Assembly: GCF_009727055.1 (NCBI RefSeq)
Contig: NC_052353.1
Coordinates: forward strand, 41,470,566-41,534,565
Source: Benincasa hispida
Lineage: Eukaryota; Streptophyta; Magnoliopsida; Cucurbitales; Cucurbitaceae
Length of the DNA: 64,000 nucleotides
Direction of reading: 5' to 3'
Position 1 is the stretch's first letter. Each line of letters opens with the position of its first letter. Below the pieces are notes generated by a model. That model had not been told where the DNA came from. It saw only the letters and a program-made list of their open reading frames with translations, and did not search any database. This document shows, piece after piece, positions 1 to 11,004 of the stretch. The translations under genes and the position numbers were made by a program.

Positions 1-1266
1 TTATGACTATGAGATATGGCAAATGGATGTCAAGACTACCTTTTTGAATGGTAATCTTAAGGAGACCATTTATATAGTGCAACCCGAGGGATTCATAGCC
101 TAAGGTCAGGAGCAAAAGATTTGCAAACTGAATCGGTCCATTTATGGACTAAAACAGGCATCTCGATCTTGGAACATAAGGTTTGATACTGCGATCAAAT
201 TTTATGGCTTTGACCAAAACGTTGATAAGCCTTGTGTCTAGAAGAAGATCATCAAAAGTTTAGAAGTTTTCCTAGTGTTGAATGTAGACTATAACCTACT
301 CATTGGGAATGATGTAGGTTTACTGACTTCGGTTAAGAACTCGTTATCGACCCAATTCTAAATGAAAGATTTGGGAGAGACTTAGTTTGTTCTTGGGATT
401 CATATCTTTCGGGATCGAAAGAACAAAGTGCTAGCATTATCTCAAGCATGTACATTGAAAATATTTTGATCAAGTACTCGATGAAAAACTCCAAAAAGGG
501 CCTTTTGTCTTTTCAGCATGGAGTTATATTGTCTAAGGAACAGTGTCCTAAGACATCTCAAGAGGTTGAGGAAATAAGACGGGTCCCCTATGCATCTGCC
601 GTTGGCAGTTTGATGTACGTGATGTTATGTACTAAACCTAACATTTGCTATGTTGTGGGGATAGTCAATAGATATCAGTCTAATCCAGGATAAGGTCACT
701 AGACAGCCGTTAAGAAAATCTTCAAGTATCTTCGGAGAACGAGGGACTACGTGCTTGTGTATGGTTCTAAGGATTTGATCCTTACAAGATACATGGACTC
801 TAATTTTTAGACTGATAAGGATTCTTGGAAATCTACTTTAGGATCAGTGTTCACTCTTAACGGAGGGATTGTAGTGTGGCAAAGTGCAAAGTAGAGGTGC
901 ATCATTGACTCCACTATGGAGGCCGAGTATGTAGTGGCTTGTGAAGCTGCTAAGGAGGCCGTTTTGCTCAGGAAGTTCTTGACTGATCTGGAAGTTGTTC
1001 CAGACATATCTAGGCCAATCACCTTTTATTGTGATAATAGTGGTGTTGTGCCGAATTCTCATGAGCCTTGGAGTCACAAGCGCGACAAGCATATAGAGCG
1101 GAAATTCCATCTTATCAGAGAGATTATGCATCGAGGAGGCGTGATTGTCATGAAGATAGCTTCGGAACACAACGTTGCTGATCCATTTATGAAAGCTCAC
1201 ATGACTACAGTGTTTGAGGGTCACCTGCAGAGTATGGGTCTATGGGACCGACCGCAACTGGACTAG
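1..1266 (+). pseudogene. Ty1/copia polyprotein remnant (reverse transcriptase to RNase H), cut by window edge
   Basis: The translated stretch enters in the reverse transcriptase palm (a [16 protein letters not shown] motif at about 20-55 and a SIYGLKQAS motif at about 140-165) and runs to a copia-type RNase H (MEAEYV at 916, then a YCDNSG motif at about 1027-1044). It ends at a TAG just before 1267. Stops interrupt the frame, for example at 101-103, 359-361 and 383-385, most of them where the family has glutamine or tryptophan. The 5' half of the element lies outside the window. Just downstream is a polypurine tract and an LTR, so this is the 3' end of one element. It is dead as a coding unit. 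Confidence 0.9.
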
Positions 1267-1360
1267 GGCAAGTGGGAGATGTTTTACTGGCCATCTGTGC
1301 CCTAGTTTATTGTTTTGTACTTGTAATATGATTACCTTGTAAACCACACTAGCTTTAGGA

Positions 1361-1372
1361 CAAGTGGGAGAT
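1361..1372 (+). other. Polypurine tract of the copia element
   Basis: CAAGTGGGAGAT lies directly before the TGTTGGGA start of the LTR, the usual place for plus-strand priming in copia elements. A near copy (GGCAAGTGGGAGAT) lies about 95 bases upstream at about 1267-1280, which suggests a small local duplication. Confidence 0.7.
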
Positions 1373-2730
1373 TGTTGGGATTGATGCCCTAAATCTTAGG
1401 GTCCTGTAGTTTTTAAAAATTTGTATGAACAAACAGTTTTATGAGTTATAATATTAGATATTTTATTCACTTCAGTCTATAAAAATATGAGATATTTTAG
1501 TTGTATTATCCACAAACCAATAAACTAAGATCTCTGGTTATCGTTGTAACATAAGTATGTATGTGGAGACATACAAGTAGATTGTGTTTTAAGTGATAAC
1601 CTAAATGGTCTATAGTATATGAATAAAGGAGGGAAACATTATCCTGGTGATACTACGAGTATGGCCCGCTTTATAGGTGTTACAAATATTGTAAAGTGCT
1701 ACAAATGATCCTGACCATTCATATGTTAGACATGCAAGCGGGAATGCTCTATACAAAGGAGTTTTTATAATACTGGACCACGAAATGTTTAGTCTCGTTA
1801 TATAACGCCGTTCATGACAAAGACTTTCATTTCAATAGGTTGACCATAGGTAACATGATTTTAATCCTGAGTGAGTTGTGAACTCCTGCCTATGAGGGCG
1901 GTCCTTTGATTTGCATGGGTGCAAGTGACCAAATCGCCGATTCAAACCTACCACTTTGGGGATTCGTCTGATTGAAGAGCTGGGAACTCAGCTACACAAG
2001 ACGGAATTCACTCATTCCCCAAAGTGGGGGTAAGTAGATAAATTGCTCCTTTAGTGACTAATTCTGGGGCTTGAACAATGTGGCACCACACCTTCTCTTG
2101 GCCCGAGAAAGGTTTACTCATAGTGGGACTATGATGTATTGTTCATTAGAGGAATCAGTGGTACTTAAGGAGTTAGATGTAACTATGGGGGCAAAGTGGT
2201 AAATTGGCCCAGCTGTACTTACGAACGACTTTTGAAGGGTCATAGTACTATTGATTGGTTATATCTAATGGACACAGATCATGTCACCTATGGTCATCTT
2301 GGTAAAATGTAAGTCTTTATTATTAACGACGTTATATAATGAGACTAATCATTTCAAGGTCCAGTCTTATACAAACTCTTTGTATAGGATACCCCCGCTC
2401 ACATGTTTCTACATGAATGCTTAGGATCAGGTCATTTATAGCACTTTACAACACTTGTAATATCTACAAAGCAAGTCGTATCTGTAGTGTTACCAGGATA
2501 AAGTATCCGGTCTTATCCATCTACTACAGACTGTTTAGGAAATTTTTTAAACATGATCCACCCGATGTCTCTACATACATGTTTAAATTACATAAAATAA
2601 CCTAAGATCTAGGTATATTAGATTGGGTGTATGCTCATAAAATAACAATTATTTTATTCATAACAATTTGTTTATACACAGTTTACAAACTACGAGAATA
2701 TAAGAAAGATTTAGGACACTAATCCCAATA
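1373..2730 (+). repeat. 3' LTR of the copia element
   Basis: The LTR starts TGTTGGGATT right after the polypurine tract and ends AATCCCAATA, a terminal inverted repeat with one mismatch (the usual final CA has become TA). The inverted similarity continues inward over about 25 bases (start side ...CCCTAAATCTT, end side AAGATTTAGGACA...). Length is about 1358 bases. No 5' partner is in the window. Short open frames inside it are not genes. Confidence 0.75.
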
Positions 2731-3034
2731 TACGAGAATAACAACATGCAGTCGGAACATAGAAATCTCATGGTGCAACCTAATGGATGAGACTATAGGA
2801 TATATTGACACACTTCCTTCTCCCACTTATTATAAAAAAAAACTTCCCCTATTCACCTTGCTATTAACCCACGCCAACACTTTCTGAATAGAGCAATCGC
2901 CTAAAAATGACACAAAGCCGAACATGAATCTCATGATGTGAACTTTTAAGAATGCGAGTTTAGGATCTTAAGCATATCTTACATGTTTATGTTAATGTTG
3001 TTAATGAGTAGCTGGATCGAGCATGAGAATATGT
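2731..3034. other. Non-coding, transposon-derived flank
   Basis: No gene is visible. A reverse-complement polypurine-like stretch (CTTCCTTCTCCCACTTATT, about 2815-2833) hints at the edge of another, minus-strand LTR element, but no boundary can be set. Confidence 0.35.
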
Positions 3035-3205
3035 GGCCGGATGATTAGGGGGTCAGCAGACCTAATTCTTGAGCTTGGAGCAAAATCTCACAGGATGGTC
3101 AGGGGGCCATGAAGTCTAGTTCTTGAGCCTGTAGAAGGAGCCTCATATAGGATGGTCAGAGGGCCGACGGGCCTAGCTTTTGAGTCCATAAGAGGAGAAA
3201 CTATG
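3035..3205. repeat. Degenerate tandem repeat, about 3 x 57 bp
   Basis: Three successive units start GGATGATTAGGGGGTCAG, GGATGGTCAGGGGGCCAT and GGATGGTCAGAGGGCCGA. Each continues into a TTGAGC/TTGAGT segment. It lies in non-coding retroelement-like sequence. Confidence 0.65.
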
Positions 3206-3259
3206 TGCACATAGGAGATAGAGCAGATATTTTGAGTTTTAGTTTAACTATCTACCGTG

Positions 3260-4353
3260 TGTGTGGGTTCCGAGAATAGACTCCTCCCTTAATCGAATTT
3301 GAATGTTTCAAATTCTCATCACACTGTCCTAAGGTTTAGTCCAATTTAAGTTAGCAAGGGGACCTAATGGACCTACAGATCATGAGCTCCAACGATCCAA
3401 GATTGTCTGACTAAATTTTTTAAACTTAATTAACCAACATTCATTAATTATCGAGACACTCCACTAAAGCCTAGTAGTTATACTCTCCTCACTATAGATA
3501 TATTTCTATCTATTTGATTTAACCATGATTAGTAAGTCGATCTTTCACAGGTTGTTCGTAATTATAGTTGGGTCAAAATTACTGTTTTACCCCTGAATCA
3601 CATCTTGCTTCTTAAGTCCCACTGATCCTCTAATGAACAAGTGGTTTGTGGTCTAACCACCAAACCGAGTCCCTCTCAAGCCAATGAGAGGGTGAGACTT
3701 CTTGTTCAAAACCTAGAGTCAGCACTTAAGAGAACAACCTATCCACTATCCCTAGAGTCGGATAGGAGTGAATTCTATTTTGTCGGATTATGTCCCTAGC
3801 TATCTACCCGGTCTTACCTTTAAAATGGGAGGCTTATTAAGTTGGCACTGTTGAACCACTCTCACCCATGCAAATTAAAGGATATCCCAAATAAACAAGA
3901 GTTCATAGTTAGTTTAGGACTAAGATTGTGTTACCTAGGTCATCGAATTAAAATAGCCAATCTTAACAGTAACCGGCATTATAAAGTAAAAGTGACCATT
4001 TCACAGTCCAATCTTATGAAAACTCATTGCATAGGACGCCTCCACTCGCATGTCTTCACATGAACGATTCAAAGTGGGTTGCATCTATAGTATCCCCAAG
4101 TTAAGGTACCTAGCTTTATCCCTATACTATAGACCTTTTTGGCTATTACTCAAACTCGATCCACTTTTATTTCTCGACATAAAGTTCAAGTATTCATGCT
4201 CAAGGGTTCTTAATTTATTGGATTTAGGGTAAAAATGTACAATAATTCACATATTCTATAACATCTTTACTGAATAACCTCAATAATAACTTTATTGTGA
4301 AATAGAATATGTTTAATGTTTACACAACACGAGTTTTAGAACATACAACCCAA
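3260..4353 (+). repeat. Truncated LTR related to the 1373-2730 LTR
   Basis: The segment at about 3995-4065 is collinear with about 2358-2420 of the copia LTR upstream (GTCCAATCTTATG against GTCCAGTCTTATA, then CACTCGCATGTCTTCACATG against GCTCACATGTTTCTACATG). The right edge ACAACCCAACA at 4343-4353 is a typical LTR end and abuts a truncated copia gag frame. No matching TGTTGGG start is present, so the left edge is approximate and probably deleted. Confidence 0.5.
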
Positions 4354-4525
4354 CAAGAAGATAGTTCTTCTCATCCAACTTCATATAGAGAACATGAATA
4401 GTACTGAAAGGGTGGCCAAAAGAAGAGCATACAACATTTATACTTGGAATAACTACCGCAGCTGATGAAGACGGTACAGTCCCAAATCTGTCTGTCTGAG
4501 GTGAGTTCAAAATTTCATCACCCAT
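4354..4525 (-). pseudogene. Copia gag N-terminus, cut by an LTR
   Basis: The minus-strand ATG at 4523-4525 opens a frame of about 57 codons ending in LDEKNYLL, the conserved start of many plant copia gag proteins. At 4354 the frame runs into the end of another LTR (CCCAACA at 4347-4353), so the apparent C-terminus of the longer open frame (to 4313) is LTR sequence rather than gag. A primer-binding site lies 16 bases upstream of the ATG. Confidence 0.65.
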
Positions 4526-4541
4526 GGCGTTTGCGCGAATA

Positions 4542-4553
4542 GCTCTGATACCA
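4542..4553 (-). other. Primer-binding site for initiator tRNA-Met
   Basis: The minus strand reads TGGTATCAGAGC, complementary to the 3' end of plant initiator methionine tRNA and the standard copia primer-binding site. It fixes the direction of the element as minus and places its 5' LTR at higher coordinates. Confidence 0.85.
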
Positions 4554-4560
4554 AGAACGA

Positions 4561-4800
4561 ATTTGGAAAATTTAGTATATAGATTTTGTGAATGTTGGAA
4601 TCAATGATTTCACTCTTCCCCGGGGGTATAAATATATAGAAAAAGAATAAGGGAATATAATCCCAATCTATGAGAGAGAGCCATGTATAACAACCTACGT
4701 GGCTAAGAATAACAGAATACAATAATCTTAACAAATCTAGCGACACCGTATGTACACAAAGGGAAAGGGGAGAATCACACCGTTTCACCCTAACACCAAG
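4561..4800 (-). repeat. 5' LTR (3' part) of the minus-strand copia remnant
   Basis: This sequence lies upstream of the primer-binding site on the minus strand. It contains a TATA-like CTATATATTTATA (about 4626-4638) and ends near TTTTCCAAATTCGTTC just before the site. The outer boundary is not clear; about 4800 is a guess. The open frame at 4507-4788 is not a gene. Confidence 0.5.
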
Positions 4801-5359
4801 CTTCTCAAGGAGTCATTTTACTCAACCTTCATGTTATGCATAGTTTTAGGCTTAGATCAGAGCTTGGTTCGAGTTTATTTAATGCTTAAACTCCTTACTT
4901 AACAATATATATGTTGGCTCAATCTAATCCTAAATCAAGAGTAATATGATTGTATAATAATAAGTTAAGTTAAATTATTAGTTTATTCCTTAATTTTTTT
5001 GGTTTATGTTTATTTAGTTCCGAACCAACGAAAGTAGTTACTATGTTCTCAAACTTCCAATTTTATGTTTAATAAGTCTATTAATTTTAAAAAGTATTCA
5101 TAAATTTTTAAACTTTTAATTTTGTATCCAATAAATCATTAAATTTTCAATTACGTGTCTATAGTTGAGTCTTCGATCATTTTGATACTTTTTTTTTATT
5201 AATTTTAAATTTGTGGATCTACTAGATACAAACGAAAACATTAGGATCTCATTAGACATGAAAATATAAATTTTCATCAAATAGATCAATTACTTTTAAA
5301 ATATATTTTGAATACGTAGTAATCTATTAGATATGAATGGAAGGTTTTAAACCTAGACC
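4801..5359. other. AT-rich intergenic, no gene seen
   Basis: Simple AT-rich sequence with no supported reading frame or repeat boundary. Confidence 0.5.
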
Positions 5360-6189
5360 AAAGGCCCGGTATGAAAACGATTTTGTTTTAGTTTCCAACT
5401 TCTTAAATTTATATTTGTTTACTCCTGATTTTTTTTCATTATGATTTTTACATTTCTTAAAAAAATGCTTGAACTCTCAACTAAATTTTAACCAAAAAAA
5501 AAACAAGATTTTAAAAACTACTTTTATTAGTTTTCGAAACTTGAATTTGTTTTAAAAAAACATGAGTAATAATTAAAATAATTAAACTAGATTACAAAAG
5601 AAACCCTTTAAGTTTTTGAAAATTATGTTTTTTTCACATAATTTATTATCTATGAGTTTCTTTTTTTTTTTTTTTATTTATTTAAGCATTTCGAATTCTT
5701 AACAAATTTTGAAAAAGAAAAACTACTTTTTTTTTCTTTTAGTTTTTAAAAGTTGGTTTTGATTTTGAAAATACTCATAAAAAGTTGACAACAAAACATA
5801 GAAACAAATAGATGGGAATGGTGTTTATAGACTTAATTTCAAAAAACCAAAAATTCACATTCGAAAGGTCACGAAACTGAATTTTACTTTTTGGTTTTTG
5901 ATTTCTTAAATTCAAACTTATAAACCTTACTTTCACCCATTAATTACTATGTTTTGTAATCTACTTTTAAGAATGTATTCAAAAACCAAACTAAGGTTAA
6001 AAAACTAAAACATTAGATCTCGTTGGTAACCATTTCGTTTTGTGTTTTTGAAAGTTAAGCTTATTTTCTCTTAATTTTTTTATTTACATATCACTTATGT
6101 ACAGGAGTCGAATTTTTAGTCAAATTCCAAAAACAAAAACAAGTTTTTGAAAACTATTATTTTAGTTTTCAATATTTGGCTTAAACGAA
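5360..6189. repeat. Cluster of decayed AT-rich MITE copies
   Basis: At least two partial copies of the GTTTGGTAAC family are present. They show its signature pieces: TGGTAACCATTTCGTTTTG at about 6024-6042, a TTTTTGAAAACTA-like internal segment, and a mirror half with CAAAAACCAAA. One copy starting near 6015 is cut by the next copy at about 6190. No coding potential. Confidence 0.6.
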
Positions 6190-6485
6190 GGTCATGTTTG
6201 GTAACTATTTTGTTTTTCATTTTTTGTTTTTTAAAACTAAGCTTATTTCCTTCCTATTTCTTACAATGATTCGTATCATTCTTAAGTACAATGGTTAAAT
6301 TCTTAGCCAAATTTAAAAAACAAAAACAAGTTTTTAAAACCTATTTTTTTTAGTTTTCAAATTTTAACTTGGTTTTCTAAACCATTGATAAAAAGTAGAT
6401 AACAAAAAAAGAGGTAGAAGTAGTGGTTATAGACTTAATTTTCAAAAACCAAAAACAAAAAATCAAATGATTATCTAACCGGGCT
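6190..6485. mobile_element. MITE copy, GTTTGGTAAC family
   Basis: About 296 bases from GGTCATGTTTGGTAACTATT to GATTATCTAACCGGGCT. The ends are inverted repeats of each other and the two halves are partly palindromic. There is no open frame, and no clean target duplication was resolved. Confidence 0.65.
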
Positions 6486-6627
6486 GAAATGATTATAAAA
6501 CAAGAACTTAATTTTTAAAAGTTTGTTTTGGTTTTTAGAATTTGATTAAAATTTAGAGTATTTAGTTGAGAAATATGAAAACTACGATAAATAAGTTATA
6601 AAAAACATAATTTTCAAAAATCAAATA

Positions 6628-6914
6628 CTAGGGTCTCGTTTGGTAACTATTAGGTTTCTGGTTTTTTGTTTTTGAAAATCAAGTTTATAGACACTACTTC
6701 TACCCCTACATTTTTTCCTTTGTTATATACTTTTTACCAATGATTTAAAAAATCAAGCCAAAATTTGAAAATTAAAAAATTAACTTTTAAAAATTTGTTT
6801 TTGGTTTTGAAATTTGACTAAAAATGCAAATCATTATAAAAAAATTGAGAGAAAATAGATTTATTTTTCTAAAAATCGAAAATAAAAAACGAAATAACTG
6901 CTGAATGCAACCTA
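6628..6914. mobile_element. MITE copy, GTTTGGTAAC family, opposite orientation
   Basis: It starts GGGTCTCGTTTGGTAAC and has its internal half order reversed relative to the copy at 6190-6485 (TATAGACACTACTTCTACC comes first). The right end is eroded (ACGAAATAACTGCTGAATGC). Confidence 0.55.
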
Positions 6915-8089
6915 AATAATTATTATTCGAATCCAAATAGTTATCAACAGATCCTAAAGTTATAATCACGAACATCGATTTATAACTATATATTATCAAC
7001 ACATCATTAGTTCTTATTTCGTAAGAAAGTGTCACACACCCACTCAAAAAAGTAGACTTGAAGCAACGACATGTCGGATTAAGCTAAAGGCTAAGGATAG
7101 TATTGAGCAATGAGTTCAAGATGGGCCCACAGCTCCAAAGGCTTAGACATCATCACCATATGATCTGATCCTTCAATCTCCACCACACGATCAGGTGGGT
7201 TCTTCTCGATCATCCACCGTTGAAAATCTCTATTACCAACCAAATCCTTTTCCGACATGACGAATACTCGTTTAACTGAACCATAATTTTTCTCCGACAG
7301 CTTCAATTCATCGGTGATGTCTTTTTCACCGAACAATGACACTGGCCTCATTAACAATGTCGCCAATGTTAAATCCTGTGTATTATTGCTGTAATTAATT
7401 ATTTTAACCAAGCCCTTCTAAATTTAAACTTAAACCAAATTGATTAATTACAAGTTTAGTTACTAAAGTTCCGATTATGTTTATAGACCCTTAAATTTCT
7501 ATAGAAAAAATATCAATTTAAACCTCAAATTTGATATATTTGATCAATTTTAATTTTAATATCTTAATTTTATCAATTTAAACCATAATGGTATCAATTT
7601 ACACATTTGTTTAAGTGTTCATTTCAACTCCTATAAAAAGGGCTTCTCATACACGTCCAAAACTACATATATGCTCTATGATATGTCTTTATCTGTTTTT
7701 TTTTATAAGAAATAAAATTGATAAAGATAATTATAATGACTAACACAAAGTGTTTTTTTAGAGCAGGTTGGCCTATGGATTGATTCGTTTGGAAGATATT
7801 TGAATCAACCCATTAGACTAGCTAGTCAAATGGACTAATCAACGGGTCTACCTAATTATGTATGTACCAAAATTTGAGAAAAATATATTTTTAGTCTATG
7901 AGGTTTGAGGTTTATGGGTTAAACAGAGAATAAAGTTCACAACTACTATTTCTCAACTCCTTGGATAAAAATACTCTAAATTAATAAAGGGTACTCGTTC
8001 TCATAAAGTGATGAATTAATTTTAAATCAATTTTCCAATTAATCCAATAATATTGACAAGTTTTCGAATATAATTAACATCCATTACAA

Positions 8090-8430
8090 AATTTTGGTTA
8101 TTCCCGACGATAAAAAAAAGAGTCGACGATTTTAACCTCTCCCAACGGTGGAAATAAGAGGTCAGGATAAATATTTGTCCCGACAGTTTAGGAAAAACCG
8201 TCAAGATTTTAAACACTCTCGACGGTCTCCTAAGGAACCTTCAGGTTTATTGCACTTTTGCCCGACTTTTTAATTTATCCCGCGCAACAACCGTTGNTCT
8301 CGACGGTCTCCTAAGGAACCTTCAGGTTTATTGCACTTTTGCCCGACTTTTTAATTTATCCCGCGCAACAACCGTTGGAATTTCTTATTTAAGTCCGACG
8401 GTGGTCAACCAACCGTCGAGCAAGATGTGC
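8090..8430. repeat. CGACGGT-rich repeat fragment (subterminal-like)
   Basis: Several inverted copies of CGACGGT/ACCGTCG and CCGACGG occur within 340 bases, resembling the subterminal repeats of DNA transposons. It lies in the methylesterase intron. No termini or target duplications could be fixed. Confidence 0.45.
8217..8377. repeat. Exact 80-bp duplication around a single N
   Basis: Bases 8217-8296 and 8298-8377 are identical over 80 positions and are separated only by the undetermined base at 8297. This is the pattern left when two contig ends that overlap are joined without merging, so the duplication may not exist in the genome. Confidence 0.9.
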
Positions 8431-8757
8431 AGTATACAAAACCCATCTATTGGAATTTTTTTATGTCATCTGATAATGGTCTAATAAACATTCTACTAAC
8501 TTAAAGTTAAGTGATGATCATTTTAAAATATTTTACAAACTAAAGTATTGGCTTTAAAATTTTATCGACCAAAAGATATGGGCTTGAAACTTATTGACAA
8601 AAAAAAACATTTTTATCCTAAAAATTTTTGTACAGTACAATTTATCTATGTTTTATATAGGTAAAAAGTAAACTTTTAATATATTTTTATTTAATACATA
8701 TTTTTTAGTTAATAATTAATTTTAAAATGTTAAAAATTATTTTTTTAAAAAAAAGTT

Positions 8758-8965
8758 GTTTTCAAATAAAGAAAAATGAACCAAAATATTTACAAATAAT
8801 AGTAAAATATTATAATCTATCTGTGATAGACTGCCATATGTAGTGATAGACTACTATTTATATCTGATGTAGTCTATCGCAATCTATCATAATCGACTGT
8901 GATATTTTGCTATTAATTATAAATATTTTTAGTAGTTTTGTCATCTAAAATAATTTTCCAAAAAA
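8758..8965. repeat. TCTATCA palindromic repeat, copy 1
   Basis: The flanks are inverted (TTTTCAAATAAAGAAAAATG ... AAAATAATTTTC), with ACAAATAATAGTAAAATATT mirrored by a later ATATTTTGCTATTAATTATA. The centre is made of repeated TCTATC/GATAGA words. Related copies lie at 26578-26765, 62740-62935 and 63415-63610. MITE-like, non-coding. Confidence 0.6.
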
Positions 8966-9002
8966 TATATACCTTAAATGAAATTTTATAAAACCAATGT
9001 TC

Positions 9003-9141
9003 TTGTGAGTAAAATCAATAAAAACCACCTAAAATCTTAAATGAAGATTAAATAAAAATATAAATTAATTCTTTTGAGTAAAATCAATAAAAACCACCTA
9101 AAATCTTGAATCAAGATTAAATAAAAATATAAATTCAATAC
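9003..9141. repeat. Two-copy tandem repeat, 69-bp period
   Basis: GAGTAAAATCAATAAAAACC occurs at 9007 and again at 9076. The following sequence, including CACCTAAAATCTT and AGATTAAATAAAAATATAAA, is repeated with a few changes. Confidence 0.75.
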
Positions 9142-9974
9142 ATATTTTAATAACTTTAATTAAAAAAAAATCTAAAAAGCTAAGGGTTGACTCAATGAGC
9201 TAAAAATTTAGAATTTAATAAATGAATATGTAAACACAACTCAAACTCGATTCAAACTTTGATATTATAAGTTAGCCTAGAGTCATGTGCTTGATCATTA
9301 AAGATATAGGTTATTGAATATTTAACATTTTTTTAAAAAAATATTTTATTATTTATTTATTTATTCCTTTTAAGGACTCAATTCTACGTTCCTATAATAT
9401 AGAAAGTGAAATGTCAGTTTTACATTCTACTTTTCCTTTTATAATTAGTAAAGAACGTACAAGCTTCTCCCTGATTTCTTCCTTTGATCTTCTACCGGTT
9501 TTCTCTTCTTCCGATTGAGATTGTGAGTTAATTTCATGAGAGCACAATAGAGTTTCATAAGAGAATCGTTGTATCTTCGGAATGGAGTGACACATAACTC
9601 AGTACGGTGGATACATATTCTCTATGGACAATGTTTATTGACGTGTCTCGATCTCATAAATTACAGGAAGTTCCAATTTCTTATTTTATGATTACCTTAA
9701 TTATTTTATATTTATTTCAGAAATTTTTATTCCCCTAAATGTTTTTAACAATCATAGAGAAGATGCGTCTAGAAATTTTCTGAATGTTTGCATTGAATGA
9801 TGTTGAAGAAATCATGATCTCCCAAGGTCGAAGTACTGTTTTTGCGGAGCTTGAAAAAAAATCTTCTTCTTCTGTTAATTAAAATTTGACATAATTTATT
9901 TATGTTTGTGATGGTGGAAGCAAATGATAAAAGGGAAAGAAATTGGATGGGTTGACGTGAAGAGACAGCAATAC

Positions 9975-10614
9975 AGAAGTTCACGGGGCGAGTGGGGTCG
10001 GGGATGTCATTCTCCATTCCCGTTCCCGCTCCCCATTTCATTCCTCATCCTCGTGAAATTCTTCACAGGTATTGGGACGGGATTCTTCGCGAGAATTTTT
10101 TCTCGTTACCTTTTTTTTTAAAAAAATCAATTAATTTAAATTACTAATGTGAACAAATTTTAATTAAATAATTAACTTTATCACTAAATTATTTATTATG
10201 ATTAGTTTTATATGACAATTTGAAATTAAAAATAAATTACTCAAATTTTGGCCTAAAAAAACTAATTAATTTTTTTTAATAGAAATAAATAAATATAAAT
10301 CAAATTATTCATATACAGAATCTAAATTTAAATATTCAATTTAAACATATATATTATCTTTTCCAATAAATAATCAAATTTGAAATTTAAATGTAATATT
10401 TATATAATGATAATAATAACATAACATTAGATAACTATACTAAATAAATATGTAAAAGCTAATCGGTGGCAGGGGGGACGGGGGACGGGATATTCCCCAT
10501 CTCCGTTTAGCTCACGGAGAATTTTTTTTCCCTCACTCCCTCCACAATTCCCCGCCTAATCGGGGCATTCTCGCGGGCCCCGTCCCCATAGAGAAATTGG
10601 ACATCTCTAGACAA
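9975..10614. mobile_element. GC-ended hAT-type MITE, left end eroded
   Basis: GC-rich ends (left: CACGGGGCGAGTGGGGTCGG; right: GGGCCCCGTCCCCATAGAG, then ACATCTCTAG) surround an AT-rich core. This matches the well-known plant MITE type with TAGRGATGG-like termini. The right terminus is recognisable; the left one is not, so no target duplication can be given. It lies in the methylesterase intron. The better-preserved relative is at 56647-57061. Confidence 0.65.
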
Positions 10615-10698
10615 CAGAAGCAAGATTAGTGTTCATCCATCCCTTCGTCTCTTTCCCTTCCACATTCGTCCATTTTTAATTCCAATTCCTCTAATTTC

Positions 10699-11004
10699 AT
10701 TTAGTAACCATTGTGTTTTTTGTTTTTGTTTTTGAAAAGTAAGACTATGAATATTACTTCCATCTCCAAATTTCTTTCATTGTCATCTACTTTTCATTCA
10801 TGATTTAAAAAACCAAGTTAAATTTGAGAACTAAAAAAAAAGTAGTTTTCAAAAAGTTTTTTTTTTTATTTGGCTAAAAATTCAACTATTGCACTTAAGA
10901 AAGATGCAAATTATGCTAAGAAATGTGGATAATACAGGCTTAATTTAAAAAAAAAAAAAAAAAATCAAAAACCAAAAACCAAAATCCAAAAATCAAATAG
11001 TAAC
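10699..11004. mobile_element. MITE copy with 8-bp target duplication
   Basis: The element runs from ATTTAGTAACCATTG to AATCAAATAGTAAC and is flanked by CTAATTTC at 10691-10698 and again at 11005-11012. The size (306 bases), inverted ends and palindromic internal halves match the GTTTGGTAAC family. The perfect 8-base duplication is the clearest insertion footprint of this family in the window. Confidence 0.75.
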
